Origin: Campanula takesimana
Lineage: Eukaryota; Streptophyta; Magnoliopsida; Asterales; Campanulaceae
Assembly (NCBI GenBank): GCA_026119855.1
Contig: JAOWBW010000163.1
Span: forward strand, 868,001-932,000
Length of the DNA stretch: 64,000 nt
Direction: 5' to 3'
Under the pieces are notes generated by a model that was not told where the DNA came from, did not search any database, and saw only the letters and a list, made by a program, of their open reading frames with translations. Numbering within the stretch: position 1 is the stretch's first letter; each line of letters opens with the position of its first letter. This document shows, one piece after another, positions 45,501-58,101 of this stretch. Both the position numbers and the translations under genes were made by a program.

Positions 45501-47295
45501 AGAGATATAAAGATAACAACACTAATGTAAAGCTAAGCCACCAATAAGCACAAGCATATTAATCAATAACTTGACATCAATTTATTTAAACGGGGACAAT
45601 CAGCTCAAATACACGATCCCAGATGACCGAAGCCAATGTAATATGCAAATATGGCAAAAGGGTAATTGATTGGGTGGATAGAGTGAGGTTATATAAGGAT
45701 TAAGTAATACTACCTCCATCAAATTTGAGATTTAAACTTTGACGAGCAACATAAACCAAGATAGGGATTGAATAATCAAAAGCTTCTTTAAAATATTAGT
45801 ATTATTGTGACACCATTTCAAGTTGATTATATCTTTATCCCCAGCTACAATCAAGGAGTATAGAGACAAACTATATACCTCTTGCATTGAGACAAACTAA
45901 ACGGAATGTGATTGCTTTATGGAAGGTGTACTTAGCTTTCACATGATAAACAAGACACCAAATTGATCAACCATTTTCAAGTACGAAGTGAACAAATGAA
46001 CGCTAAAGGAGACAATCAGAAAGAACTACCAATTTGCTTCTCCGATATAATCAAGTGGCCTTATAAAATTAGTTTAGGTGCACCATTATAAATGTAAAAA
46101 AAAATGTAGAAGGGTCTTTCAATCTTCTTAAATTTGCCATGAAATTTAGTTGTCAAGTGTTCCCTTCAGGACTATTTTGGTAATAGAATCTAGTAGAGCG
46201 AAATGGCAACTGGAATGCAGAAGTTGTTTGGACAGAACAGGGGGTTTTCCCTCCAATGCGAAATTGTATGGAGCTACAATCTACCAACACCATCAATTCA
46301 AGCTACTCAACATTATGATTTACAGATGGAGGAAATCAATTTATCACTTCCTACTTCTTACAGCTTATAAGACACTCAACTCAGGCAAAAGCATCTATCC
46401 ACTGTACAGCCAAAAAAGTGCTCAGAAAAAGACTGCCTTACCAAGTAGGATATCTATCAACCAGAACTTGCATCTTTCCCACAACCCATATCAAGTTCCG
46501 CTTGGCCATCTCTGGTGTTGCGCCAAAACCATCACCCAAGAGTCCCGCATACTTTACATGATTAAGTGCTGTTTCCTGTAAAATAAGATAAATATATCAT
46601 TTACTCTCGAAATAGGCTATTATTCAACCGAGACAAGACCCGAATGAGAGTAAGCAAATCTATACATGACAAATGGATGGGAGGGGAAAGCACATGAGAT
46701 TATTAGACCTTCACGTTTACACTTATACTCACCAAGCAACTGAGAAAAATCACGATTTTCTAAAGGTTAAATGGCATGAATGGTTCAAAAATACCTGCAA
46801 ATGATTCATCAGCGTCTCCACTGATGCTGTTCGATCAGCCCCTATTTCATAAGATCTTATAGAAAAGTTTTGACGGAATACCAAACCATCCTGAACAATT
46901 CTCCCCAAACCAAACGGGTCCAGATCCGTAAGCATGTCCGGTCTTTTAGTCTTCCATTCAAGCATCATCCATTGCTTTTCTGCTGCCAAAAAAATAGTCG
47001 TGATGGCAGCAAGGAGCATGCTCCAATCGGGTAATTGGTTGATAAAAGTTCTAGGGGCAGGTGACGTGGCAATATCATCAGTCTTGTAGCCATCCATAAC
47101 ACCAACTCTAGTACCGTTTACCTTTGAAGGTGCTTGTGCACTGGCCTTAACCTGAATACCCCCAGAAGACTTTGTCTTAACTCCTCGCACATCAAGACTA
47201 CCCGGCATGCCTACATGCTTGCTAGATGTCTTGGCAACAGACTCGCCTGGGGAAGGAACCTGAAGGAAAGCTGAAGTAGCAGCAGTAGCTACCAT
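42504..47295 (-). CDS. FATB: Plastid acyl-ACP thioesterase B, with a frame-shifting extra base
   Basis: It hydrolyses saturated acyl-ACP (mainly palmitoyl) in plastids, releasing fatty acids for export. Six coding exons were built from splice sites: 46795-47295, 46442-46575, 45048-45162, 44255-44426, 44072-44140, 42504-42779. Their conceptual product is about 421 residues, as usual. Features: transit peptide (about 1-60); hydrophobic segment LPDWSMLLAAITTIFLAA (88-105); the hot-dog thioesterase domains; catalytic DLDVNQHVNNVKY (Asn316, His318); EYRREC near 353. In the third coding exon an A-run (plus-strand T at 45114-45119) has six bases where the family reading GKNGMRRDW needs five. Read literally, the frame shifts and stops after about 232 residues. 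All other junctions are in phase. It may be a sequencing error or a recent null allele. Confidence 0.9.
42875..43129. mobile_element. Stowaway-like MITE in the last thioesterase intron
   Basis: Ends CTCCCTCTGTCCCGAAAAG and CTTTCTAGGACAAAGGGAG form imperfect inverted repeats; TA follows the right end. Length 255 bp. Confidence 0.75.
43830..44038. mobile_element. Second Stowaway-like MITE in the last thioesterase intron
   Basis: Ends CCTCTGTCCCAAAAATGAAT and ATTAATTTTGGGACGGAGGG pair, with TA on the right flank. It lies 34 bp from the exon donor at 44072. Confidence 0.75.
44802..44900. mobile_element. Tourist-like MITE in a thioesterase intron
   Basis: Ends GGCGCTTGTTTGTTTGGGCT and an imperfect complement ending AACAAACAGGCTC surround a 99-bp unit centred on GAGGCCTC repeats. 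The end type suggests PIF/Harbinger; the 3-bp TSD is unclear. Confidence 0.5.
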
Positions 47296-48217
47296 GGTGA
47301 TATATATTTGTAAAGGTGAGCTACTATAAATTTTTTTGTCGGCAAATTCCACACTCAAGTCACTCAAACTGGGAAAAATCAGCCAAAACTAATGAAACAA
47401 CGACATCTTGTCCCTGCATGACAAACAAAACGGTCAATCAGAATCTACTCGGTTAAACACAAGAGCAGTGTAAGATTTTTATCGAAGCCCATAGACTATC
47501 ATCAGAACAGTTACAGTTTCAAAGCACACAATAAGGCTTCATTTACCCAGAAAACACAATCAATAGTTCAATGTTTTCTGCTAAGAAAAATTAGCTTGAC
47601 TTCAGGCTACTTGCCAAGACATCTGACAGAAAACAATCTCACAGAGACAATATCCAACTATCCAACAATAAATCTCCTTTGTAGAGGAAAATAAAACACA
47701 GTACAATAAAAAAAAATTAAAAAAAAAAAAAACTAGATCCTTCTTTCTCTACCTCGATTTTCTCGACAACCTAATGTACAAGTTAGCTACAAAGTACTAA
47801 AATAACACAAAAACCCAAATTAGAACTCGCCAGAAATGGATAGAACAAAAACTTTGAAAAACACAATCTTAAAATTTGGATGTTTCAAAATTAAAGGGGA
47901 CAAAACAGAAGACAACAATACATAATAAAAACGAAGGTAATAAAACGTGGTCTCCCCAAACACTACGAATAACTCAAAACCTGCGGCGTAAACAGAGAAC
48001 AGAGAAAGTAGATCTGAGCATTCAACCACAAAAAAACACACACCAAATTACACATTTCATTTCCAATCCAAAAAAAAAGAAAAAGAAAAATCGACCCCAT
48101 TTCACCAATCCCATTTTCCCAACTAATCACAAAACGCAGAGAATCATGGAAAAAAAAAACACATCAGAATAAAGATAAGTGAAATTAAATGAAATCAAAA
48201 TGTATGCAAGATTTTAC

Positions 48218-48500
48218 CTTTCCTCAATCAAATCCAAGAAAAAAAATGCGAGCTTCAAACAGATGCCATTTATTGATCTGCAAACCCCTTTTTACTTGGT
48301 AAAATGTTGCGTTTCGCCAACCTTCTGTTAGGGTTTGCGATCGCTTTTTTTGGGGAATTTTTTTTTTGACTGATTGAATTTGAGAAATTAAATTGTTTGG
48401 TTTTCCAAAAAGAAAAAAAGTTTGAGAGAGAGAATAGCCAGCAGTTTTTTGGTGGTAAGGGATTGGGCATCCAGCAACTTCTCTTAAACTATCCACCTGG
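48218..48500 (-). other. FATB: 5' untranslated exon of the thioesterase gene
   Basis: A donor, GAAAG|GTAAAATC, at 48218 pairs with an acceptor, CATGCAG|GGAC (exon from 47413), giving an 804-bp leader intron before the ATG at 47295. Leader introns are known in plant FATB genes. The exon is rich in CT and GA runs. The transcription start is placed about 30 bp after the TATA box. Confidence 0.6.
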
Positions 48501-48528
48501 CCTCCCGCCTCTGGCTTCACTTTTTCTA

Positions 48529-48540
48529 CTTTATATCTTT
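48529..48540 (-). promoter_or_regulatory. FATB: TATA box of the thioesterase gene
   Basis: On the minus strand it reads AAAGATATAAAG, followed about 30 bp later by the presumed leader. A Stowaway-like segment begins about 165 bp upstream (48706), close enough to affect the promoter. Confidence 0.55.
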
Positions 48541-48705
48541 CACCCCCCTTTTTCTATTTATTTACATAAAATACCATTTCGTGTTTTTCTGGAAAACCCT
48601 TTCTTGGCGTTTTCCTAGAAAATGAGTATTTCATATTTCAAATATTTTTTATTCTGAGATTTGCTTGCCCTATCTTATTTCAAAGCAACACAACGCAACA
48701 CAATA

Positions 48706-48930
48706 CTCCGAGAGTAAGTGTTCATCTTTCTATTTGCATGGAGTTTAAAAAAAAGTAAAGGTAATGTAAGAAAAAGTGGAAATGGTGTAAGTGTTAGTGA
48801 GTATAAAAAGTGAGGTAGGAGAGAGAAAGTGGGGTAGGGAATAATGAATTGATTGGTGTTATGAGTGTAAAAGCAAAGTATGAGAGAGAAGATGTGGTCT
48901 CCCATGAGAACACTCATTTTGTTCTCACGG
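48706..48930. repeat. Stowaway-like segment upstream of the thioesterase promoter
   Basis: It starts TACTCCGAGAGTAAGTGTTC, has the AAAGTGAGGTAGGAGAGAGAAAG type of interior, and ends near GAGAACACTCATTTTG. The terminal match is weak. Confidence 0.35.
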
Positions 48931-49041
48931 ATAAGAACGGTTGCAACGGTAGCAATTTTGCATTTACCACGTGGCAGCGACTATGGCCCAAAATTTTTTA
49001 AAAAAATTCAGAAAAAAAATCCTTTTTTTAGTGTTTATATA

Positions 49042-49325
49042 CTCCCTCCGTCCCACCCGGTTTAGGACAAATTGTCATTTTGGGCGTCCCACTCCACTTA
49101 GGACATCCCTAAATGGCAAGTTTATATTACTTTAATATTCAATGGGACCCATTTGTCATACTCACAATAACAATCTATTTACTATTTCACCCACTCATTC
49201 TCTCTCCTATTTACTTTTCATACTCACAACACATCCTCCACTCATTCTCTTTCCTCTTAAAATAATAGTTCTCCTTAATCTCCGTGTTGGGACCAATTGT
49301 CCTAAGTCGGTTGGGACGAAGGGAG
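49042..49325. mobile_element. Stowaway-like MITE
   Basis: Ends CTCCCTCCGTCCCACCCGG and TCGGTTGGGACGAAGGGAG, TA on both sides, 284 bp. Confidence 0.82.
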
Positions 49326-49329
49326 TATT

Positions 49330-50375
49330 TATTTTTTTTGCATTTTTTTTCGTTTGTCAAAAGTAATACTTAGTATAACTAAATGTAACAACTGTGTTAC
49401 TTATAAAGTAACATTGTTTATAAGTAAACGTAACACCAGTTTTACAAAAAAAAAAAAAAAATCTCATTTTACTCATCTTTCAACTGTGATACTAATTATA
49501 AATACGTGTAACACTAACAATAACTAAATGTAACTCTTTAGTAGATGAAATTGTAACAGATTTTTATAGATAATGTAATACTTTTACATGTATCCTGATA
49601 AATTGGACACATTGTAACTTATTATTTGAAAACATATGGATATACTATTATACAAGTAAACGTAACTGTTTTACAATGTTATTACAATGGCGGACCTAAG
49701 ATTTTTTTGAAGGGGGCAGAATTATTTATATTTATGTAAGGGGGCAAGAAAAAAGTTTAGTTTATTTTTTTCTTCACTGAAAGGGGGAAAAAGTTTAATT
49801 TATTGCACTCATATAATTAAAATTTACGATAATTACACTAGTAAAAAAATAAAAAATTTGACGAACGGAGGCCGCAGCCCCTTAAGCATACTGGTAGGTC
49901 CGCCAGTGTGTTATTATGTAACATTCATTTATAAAAATTGTTACTTTCTTACTTTTACAATGTTACTAACACAAGTGTTTTTACTTCTAAAGTGTAAATG
50001 GTTGAATTATTACTTTTCTATACATATGTGTTACAATTATGTATAACCACTGTTACATAGTATAAGTAGCACGTTCATTACATTTTAGTTATAATAAGTA
50101 TTACTTTTGGCAAATGAAGAAAACGTAAAAAAAATAATGTTACTTTTCTGTATATATGTATTAGTTTTATGTATACAAACTGTTACATATAAGTAACACG
50201 TTTGTTACATTTAGTTATAGTAACTATTACTGAAAAAACATAAAAATAAAATGTAAAAATAAAATATAAATAAATAAATATATTTTTCCCGCGGGTCATG
50301 AGTCCGGGTCATGGGTCAAAAATGACCCGTCTCTACTATGTGACGGGTCATAGTATTCTCATACAAGTTTTCGTC
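49330..50375. repeat. GTTACATTTA-rich repeat, copy 3, with inserted hAT MITE
   Basis: It opens with CGTTTGTCAAAAGTAATACT, and the complement of that end lies at about 50095-50120, so the unit is an imperfect palindrome of about 0.8 kb. A further partial unit and the CGGGTCATGAGTCCGGGTCA tail extend to about 50375. Confidence 0.55.
49685..49908. mobile_element. hAT MITE (CAATGGCGGACC type)
   Basis: Ends CAATGGCGGACCTA and TAGGTCCGCCAGTG, exact 8-bp TSD TGTTATTA (49677-49684, 49909-49916). Its ends match the large hAT at 14219-21568, so both were probably moved by the same type of transposase. Confidence 0.88.
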
Positions 50376-50399
50376 GAGAGAGAATCAGTGGGATGAATA

Positions 50400-50491
50400 G
50401 TAAAGATTCTTATTCATTTTAGGAAATGGACACTTACCCTGGGACAAACTATAAAAAGGACAGGTGGACATTTACTGTGGGACGGAGGGAG
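50400..50491. repeat. Stowaway right-end fragment
   Basis: GTGGGACGGAGGGAG before TA, preceded by GGGACAAACTATAAAAAGGA; the left end is missing. Confidence 0.5.
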
Positions 50492-51927
50492 TAATAAATT
50501 TCAAGAGAATGATGCATAACAACCGTTCGAGACTCATCCCAAAGAAAAAAATAAAGAGAAAATGCCTACCTCCATGAAATAGCCTAACCCGCTCGAATAA
50601 TAAAGACTAACTTTAAACTGACACTTAACGGTCTTACGAACAATGACCTGAGATACTCAAATGTTGCTCCAAACATATTTGTACAAGAACCAAGACCTTA
50701 AAAAGTTCCTAGTGTCGCGCCCCGTACCCGTGGTCCTACTTGGCCCCACGCTCGGGACACGCACGGAAGACGTCATAAAACATTTTAGGAAAAAAAATTC
50801 GAAATGTACTTTCATAAAAGTTTCATATAACCAAACACATTTACTTGAAACTTGATTTCATATCCCATAAACAAACTTTAACAATCCAAAATACTTAGCC
50901 ATAAGGCTTACACACTTTACTTACAAATTTACAACTCACCAACATGTTCCAAAAATAGGTGATACAAAGATGAAGTCAGGGGTACACTACCCAAAAGGTT
51001 ATACATTTACATAATGTAACATTTACATACCAAACTTACTTTCCCAACCTCGACGTCCTCCCTTGTGCAGTGACCTATCCCCTGGGCTCTCATTTATCTA
51101 AAACAGTAAACAAATAAGGAAGGGAATGAATCTCAGTAAGCTACTAAAATGCAACTACGTTACATGCTGAAATGATACTCGGAATTGAACAATGTCAATA
51201 AACATCCACATAGCACATAACATGAGAGGCTCCCTATCGCCAACCATCCCATACCGGTTGGAAATAACGACCAAATCATCATACCACACATAAGGAGGAA
51301 ATAAATACTCATACGTGGATACTGAGCCAATGTTCTCGAATCAAACATATAACCATCTGAGAGGTATCAACTGAGCAGCACCAAAGGGCTGAAACCGGTT
51401 CATGGACCAAACAACAACAACAACAAGAGGGGGAAAATGACACATAGTCATAACCCAAACGGTGACTAAACTCACTCAAGGGAGAGCTAGCCCAAACCCA
51501 ATCCGTGGCCCAAGGAAGGGGGTTAAAAATGGGAAACCAATGGTAGAAGCCTTACAATGAACTTGGCTCGTGTGCCATTATAATCTCTACCACTGCCCGA
51601 CAACACAACAGTACCAGCTGGACTTCCAAACGAGCATAGTAATGAATACTTGCTTAAACAACAAGCAGAGACAATGATTCCAAAGTAGGGAATCAAGCCA
51701 AACACATCACAAAAATGAACCAATACAACACACATCAAAAGATGTTCAACAATACCCCATGTAACACTTATTCACATTCCATAACACATTTGTTCACAAG
51801 GAAACCAATTTCAAACAATAGGGTGTTCCACAACAACCCTCTAGGTACTCTAGTATATCACCTAAGACCTAGACCAAGATTGAACTTTAAATTACCTGAA
51901 ATGGAACAACTCAACTTTTCAGCAACC

Positions 51928-52036
51928 ATGGGCGGTCGCCTAAACCAGCCTGTGCGGCCGCCCAAAACACTCTGCCCCAAGACAAAAACCTTCCAGATAA
52001 GTGTGCGGCCGCACGCCCTATTTGGGCGGCCGCCCA
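51928..52036. repeat. GC-rich palindrome quartet, Gypsy 3' LTR
   Basis: TGGGCGGTCGCCTA with GTGCGGCCGCCCA, then about 45 bp, then GTGCGGCCGCAC with GGGCGGCCGCCCA. The same quartet in the other LTR is at 57994-58101. Confidence 0.85.
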
Positions 52037-52839
52037 ACACACCCGCCAGGCCCAAAACTTGCTAATTTTACTTCCTTCGTTTCACCGTCCCAAAAGTATA
52101 CTACTTACATTACTAAACGTTTGTAACACAACTTGGCTACACAACTCAGCCTTTCAACCCATCAAAACCAACCATACCAAATACTCACTTTGTCCCAAAA
52201 TTACAAGTATCACAAATATCATTCAAATCACAAAATTAACAAGTACAAGTATCGAGAATAACATATATGACCATTTTAATATTTAAAAGGGAATTAGTAA
52301 CTTACCTATTTCCGGAAAAAGTATCACAGAAATAATATTTGATCGGGTAGAAGTGACCTACTCAACACCCTGATTATTTTTATATAATTAGTTTTTAAAA
52401 CGGATAAGTAAATAAAAAGAATTAAATCGAAATAAGTTGAACTTACCTTTTTCTCCTAACCCTAGGAATGAACGAGAAAGTTGCAGAGCATATAATGAAC
52501 ACAGAGGGAGAAATAGGCAAACATGTTATATTAAGGATTTTACTCACTTTTCTACTTTTGGTCACTCAAGTTTCATTTTTAACACTTAAGCCCCTGTAGT
52601 TATAATTTCACAAAGGACCCTAAAGTTTCAACTTAATCAATTAACTTCTTTAACCATTATTACTACTAACCAAATAAATAACACAAATAATCAAGTAAGA
52701 TGTGCAAATCATAAAATATGATGCAACACATAAAATGCACACATAAGTCAAATAAAAATCCCCAAAAATATAAAATAAATAGGGACGGGTTTTGGGGTCG
52801 TTACAATCACTCCCCCTTAAAGAAAATTCGTCCCGAATT

Positions 52840-54326
52840 TTAGGATAACTTACCAAACGAATCAAACAACCAAGGATATTTCCTCTCCATTTCATCCCGA
52901 AGCTCCCAAGTTGATTCTTCCACATTATGGTTTCTCCACACAACTCTAACAAGATGAATACTTTTAGTTCTCAATTCTTGAACTTTAGAATCAATGACTT
53001 GAACTGGATGCTCCTCATAGGACATACTAGGTTCAATATCCTCAGGTATCTCAGATAACACATGAGATGGATCATAAACATACTTTCGAAGCATAGAAAC
53101 ATGGAACACATTATGAATCTTGTCAAGAGAAGGAGGTAACGCAAGACGATAAGCTCGATCTCCAACTCTTCCCAAAATCTCCAAAAGGACCGACAAACCT
53201 CGGAGCAAGCTTGCCTTTCTTCCCATATCTTTAATTCCCACCTTTGGTGAAACTTTCAAAAACACAAAGTCACCCTTTTCAAACTCAAGGTCTCGCCTCC
53301 GGTGATCAGCATAACTCTTTTGTCGACTCTGGGCAATAGTCAATCGATCCCGAATAAGCTTAACCTTCTCAACTGAATTATTAACCATATCAACACCCCA
53401 AATCTTTGCTTCCCCAACTTCATCCCAACAAATAGGTGAACGACACTTTCTTCCATACAATGCTTCATAAGGAGTCATCCCAATACTCGACTGAAAACTG
53501 TTATTATAAGAAAATTCCACGAGAGGCAAATGAATATCCCACGAGTCTGCAAAATCAACAGAACAAGCTCTCAACATATCCTCAAGAATCTGAATGGTCC
53601 TTTCTGACTGGCCATCTGTTTGAGGATGAAAACAGTACTGAATCTCAACTCTGAACCCAAAGCCTTCTGAAATGCTTGCCAAAACCGAGAAGTGAATCTA
53701 GGATCCCGATCAGAAACAATGCTAACTGGAACTCCATGCAACTTCACTATCTCATTAATGTACAAAGTAGCAAGCCTTTCCATCGAATAACCAATCTCAA
53801 TAGGTAGGAAATGAGAAGACATTGTCAATCTGTCTACAATCACCCAAACTGCATCATGCCTTCTGCGAGTACGAGGTAACCCTGTCACAAAATCCATAGT
53901 AACATGTTCCCATTTCCATTCCGGTATCTCTAAAGGTTGAAGCAATCCCGCGGGCCTTTGATGTTCAGCTTTCACTTGTTGACAAGTCAAGCACTTCGAC
54001 ACATAATCCGCTATCTCCCGCTTCATGTTGTTCCACCAAAAGTGTTGCTTCAAATCTTGATACATTTTGGTACTCCCGGGATGAATGGTATACCTCGACT
54101 TATGGCCTTCCTCGAGAACTTGAAGTTTAATCCCATCAACATTAGGAACACACAATCTACCTCTAAAAGTCAATACTCTTTCAGAACTGAGAGAAAAGTC
54201 TTCAAATCTGCCATCTTTGATTTTTCCCACTATCTTCACTAACTCGGGGTCATCTTTCTGAGCATCTTTGATTTGTTGAATTAAGGTTGGTAATACTATG
54301 ATATTCGCAAATATAGCCCCATGCCT
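52840..54326 (-). pseudogene. Gypsy integrase with frameshifts and chromo-like end
   Basis: The zinc-binding part (HPGSTKMYQDLKQHFWW...CLTCQQVK) and core (WEHVTMDFVTGLP, VSIVSDRDPRFTSRFW) are read at 53571-54326. One lost base near 53630 moves the expected HPQTDGQSERTIQ into another frame, which is then open to 52840. A short out-of-frame patch near 53180-53215 is corrected by a second indel. The end has the chromodomain-like VVWRNHNVEESTWELRDEM. It cannot be translated as one protein without frameshifting. Confidence 0.88.
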
Positions 54327-56573
54327 CTATTCATAAGGAGACCAATCTCGAGCATCTTCTAATATCTTCCATTCCCGTATCATCAATGAAGCTACATAAG
54401 ACTTCCGGCTAATAGCATCAGCTACCACATTCGCCTTGCCCGGATGATAAGAAATGGTGCAATCATAATCCTTCAACAGCTCCATCCATCTTCGTTGTCT
54501 ATTATTCAACTCTTTCTGGGAGAAAAGATATTTAAAACTCTGATGATCTGTGAAAATCTCAAACTTTGCTCCATATAGATAATGCTTCCATTTGTGTAAC
54601 GCAAAAACAATCGCAGCTAGCTCCATGTCATGGGTTGGATAATTCTGCTCACTAGGAGTTAACTTCCTTGAAGCATATGCAATTACCTTCCCACTTTGCA
54701 TTAGAACACACCCCAAGCCTTCTTTTGAAGCATCACTATAAATTCCCAATTCATCATTTCCATTAGGCAGTGCAAGAATAGGAGCGGTGGTCAACCTCTT
54801 CTTTAACTCTTCAAAACTAACTTGACATTTGTCATCCCACACATATGGCACATTCTTTCGAGTCAACTGAGTCAATGGTGTTGCAATTTTAGAAAACCCT
54901 TCAATGAATCTTCTGTAGTACCCAGCTAACCCCAAGAAACTTCGAATTTCTGTAACTGATTCTGGCCTCTTCCAATTCACAATAGCTTTAATTTTTGGTG
55001 GATCAACATATATACCTCTATTAGAAACCACATGTCCCAGAAAAGAAACTTCATCGAGCCAAAAAACACACTTACTGAATTTTACAAACAACTGCTTCTC
55101 CCGAAGAATAGATAGAACCATTCGCAAGTGTTGCTCATGTTCTTCTCGAGACTTAGAATAAACCAGGATGTCATCAATGAACACAACCACAAAAGAATCA
55201 AGATAAGTCTTGAAAACTCGATTCATCATATCCATGAAAACAGCTGGAGCGTTTGTTAACCCGAAAGGCATAACAAGAAACTCATAATGACCATACCTAC
55301 TACGAAAAGCAGTCTTAGGAATGTCTTCTGAGTGAATCTTTAACTGATGATACCCACTCCTCAAATCAAGCTTCGAAAAGACAACTGACCCTTGGAGTTG
55401 ATCAAATAAATCATCAATGTGAGGCAAAGGATATTTGTTCTTTACAGTCACCTGGTTCAGTTTTCTATAGTCGATACATAGTCTCAAGGACCCATCTTTC
55501 TTCTTTACAAACAACACAGGAGCTCCCCAAGGTGATACACTGGGTCGGATGAAACCCCTATCAAGTAACTCTTGCAGTTGAATTTTCAACTCCTTTAATT
55601 CAGTTGGAGCCATTCTATAAGGTGATTCAGATATCGGGGTAGTACCTGGAAGTAAGTCAATACAAAACTCGATCTCCCTATCAGGAGGCATAGAATACTC
55701 AGTAGAGAACACATCAGGAAACTCTTTCACAATAGGCACATCCTCTACTTCAGGCAACTTTTTAGTAATATCCAGAACACTAGCCAAATACCCCATACAA
55801 CCACAATGCAACAACTTTCTAGCTTTCACATAAGAAATAATACGAATTCCCTTACCCAAATGAGCAGCCTCAAAAGTAAATTCAGGCACATCAGGAATAG
55901 AAAATGTAACCACCTTTTTATAACAATCAACTGAAGCATGGTATTTACTAAACCAATCCATTCCCAAGATAATATCAAAATCTTGTAATGGCAAAACAAC
56001 TAAATCAGCAAATAAAACATGCTCCCAAATATGCACATCACAGCCATGTAACACCTTATTAGTCACCAAACACTCCCCTATTGGAGTAGACACTTCTAAC
56101 ACATAAGGTAGAGATTCAGAAGAAACATGCAATCGAGAAGAAAAATGCACAGACACATAAGAATGCGAAGAGCCAGGGTCTATAAGTGCTCGTGCCCTCA
56201 AACTAGACACAGAAATTATACCTCCTATCACGTTAGAAGAATTTGAAGCCTGCTGTTGGTTGATAGCAAAAATACGACCTTGCACTTTAGGCTTCCCTGA
56301 GGCATCCCTATTCTGACCCTGAGACAATCCTGCTCCACTCAGTTTATAGGTAGCAAACCTGACTTGTTCTTCATCAGTACATCTCAAGACATCAAATATT
56401 TTCTCCATCGACTCTATCCACCTCTCGACCTTTATTACCTTTGGTTCTCCTTCATAACCCATTGGTTTCATCTTCAGGAACTGTTCTAACCCATATCTCG
56501 GAGGTGCTTGTTCCCCTCCTTGCCTTTGATCATTTAAAGTTTTCATGGCTGCCTCGAACATCCCTTGAAACAT
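54327..56573 (-). pseudogene. Gypsy gag(deleted)-protease-RT-RNase H frame
   Basis: One 748-residue frame. The gag start is present (residues about 1-100, ending FATYKLSGA) but joins in frame to GLSQGQNRD. The middle of gag and the zinc knuckle are therefore missing with the frame kept. Then come aspartic protease (ARALIDPGSSHSYVS), RT (LRLCIDYRKLN, FSKLDLRSGYHQL, FIDDILVYSK) and RNase H (YSDASKEGLGCVL, THDMELAAIVFAL). It ends at TAG after DWSPYE. The same frame continues beyond it with integrase linker sequence, so this is a nonsense mutation. Confidence 0.92.
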
Positions 56574-57993
56574 GATTCGGGCCTCTTCTCAGGCATCCCC
56601 TTGCCCTGAAGAACCAGCCTGATCTCTTTCAGTTTCACCCATTTTCAATAAGTACCTGCATAAGACACTCAACGTTACTCACTCTATACACAACTACCCT
56701 CCTAGGTCACTTAGTCATTCTAGACCATCTACAACCTAGCTCCGATACCAACTGTCGCGCCCCGTACCCGTGGTCCTACTTGGCCCCATGCTCGGGACAC
56801 GCACGGAAGACGTCATAAAACATTTTAGGAAATTTTTTCGAAATGTACTTTCATAAAAGTTTCATATAACCAAACACATTTACTTGAAACTTGATTTCAT
56901 ATCCCATAAACAAACTTTAACAATCCAAAGTACTTAGCAAGGCTTACACACTTTACTTACAAATTTACAACTCACCAACATGTTCCAAAAATAGGTGATA
57001 CAAAGATGAAGTCACGGGTACACTACCCAAAAGGTTATACATTTACATAATGTAACCTTTACATACCAAACTTACTTTCCCAAAATGTCTTACCCAAAAT
57101 CACCACCTCGACGTCCTCCCTTGTACAGTGACCTATCCCCTGGGCTCTCCTTTATCTAAAACAGTAAACAAATAAGGGTGAGAATGAATCTCAGTAAGCT
57201 ACTAAAATGCAACTACGTTACATGCTGAAATGATACTCGGAATTGAACAATGTCAATAAACATCCACATAGCACATAACATGAGAGGCTCCCTATCGCCA
57301 ACCATCCCATACCGGTTGGAAATAACGACCAAATCATCATACCACACATAAGGCGGAAATAAACACTCATACGTGGATACTGAGCCAAGGTTCTCGAATC
57401 AAACATATAACCATCTGAGAGGTATCAACTGAGCAGCACCAAAGGGCTGAAACCGGTTCATGAACCAAACAACAACAACAACAACAACAAGAGGGGGAAA
57501 ATGACACATAGTCATAACCCAAACGGTGACTAAACTCACTCAAGGGAGAGCTAGCCCAAACCCAATCCGTGGCCCAAGGAAGGGGGTTAAAAATGGGAAA
57601 CCAATGGTAGAAGCCTTACAATGAACTTGGCTCGTGTTCCATTATAATCTCTACCACTGCCCGACACCACAAAAAGTACCAGCTGGACTTCCAAACGAGC
57701 ATAGTAATGAATACTTGCTTAAACAACAACCAGGGGCAATGATTCCAAAGTAGGGAATCAAGCCAAACACATCACAAAGATGAACCAATCTAACACACAT
57801 CAAAAGATGTTCAACAATACCCCATGTAACACTTATTCACATTCCATAACACATTTGTTCACAAGGAAACCAATTTCAAACAATAGAGTGTTCCACAACA
57901 ACCCTCTAGGTACTCTAGGATATCACCTAAGACCTAGACCAAGATTGAACTTTAAATTACCTGAAATTGAACAACTCAACTTTTCAGCAACCC

Positions 57994-58101
57994 TGGGCGG
58001 TCGCCTAAACCAGCCTGTGCGGCCGCCCAAAACACTCTACCCTAAGACAAAAACCTTCCAGATAAGTGTGCGGCCGCACGCCCTATTTGGGCGGCCGCCC
58101 A
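57994..58101. repeat. GC-rich palindrome quartet, Gypsy 5' LTR
   Basis: Near-identical to the quartet in the other LTR; the four GC-rich units are kept while the surrounding sequence has point differences. Confidence 0.85.

Noticed and set aside
46150..46581. Plus-strand 143-codon frame
   Set aside because: It overlaps the second coding exon and adjoining introns of the thioesterase gene on the other strand.
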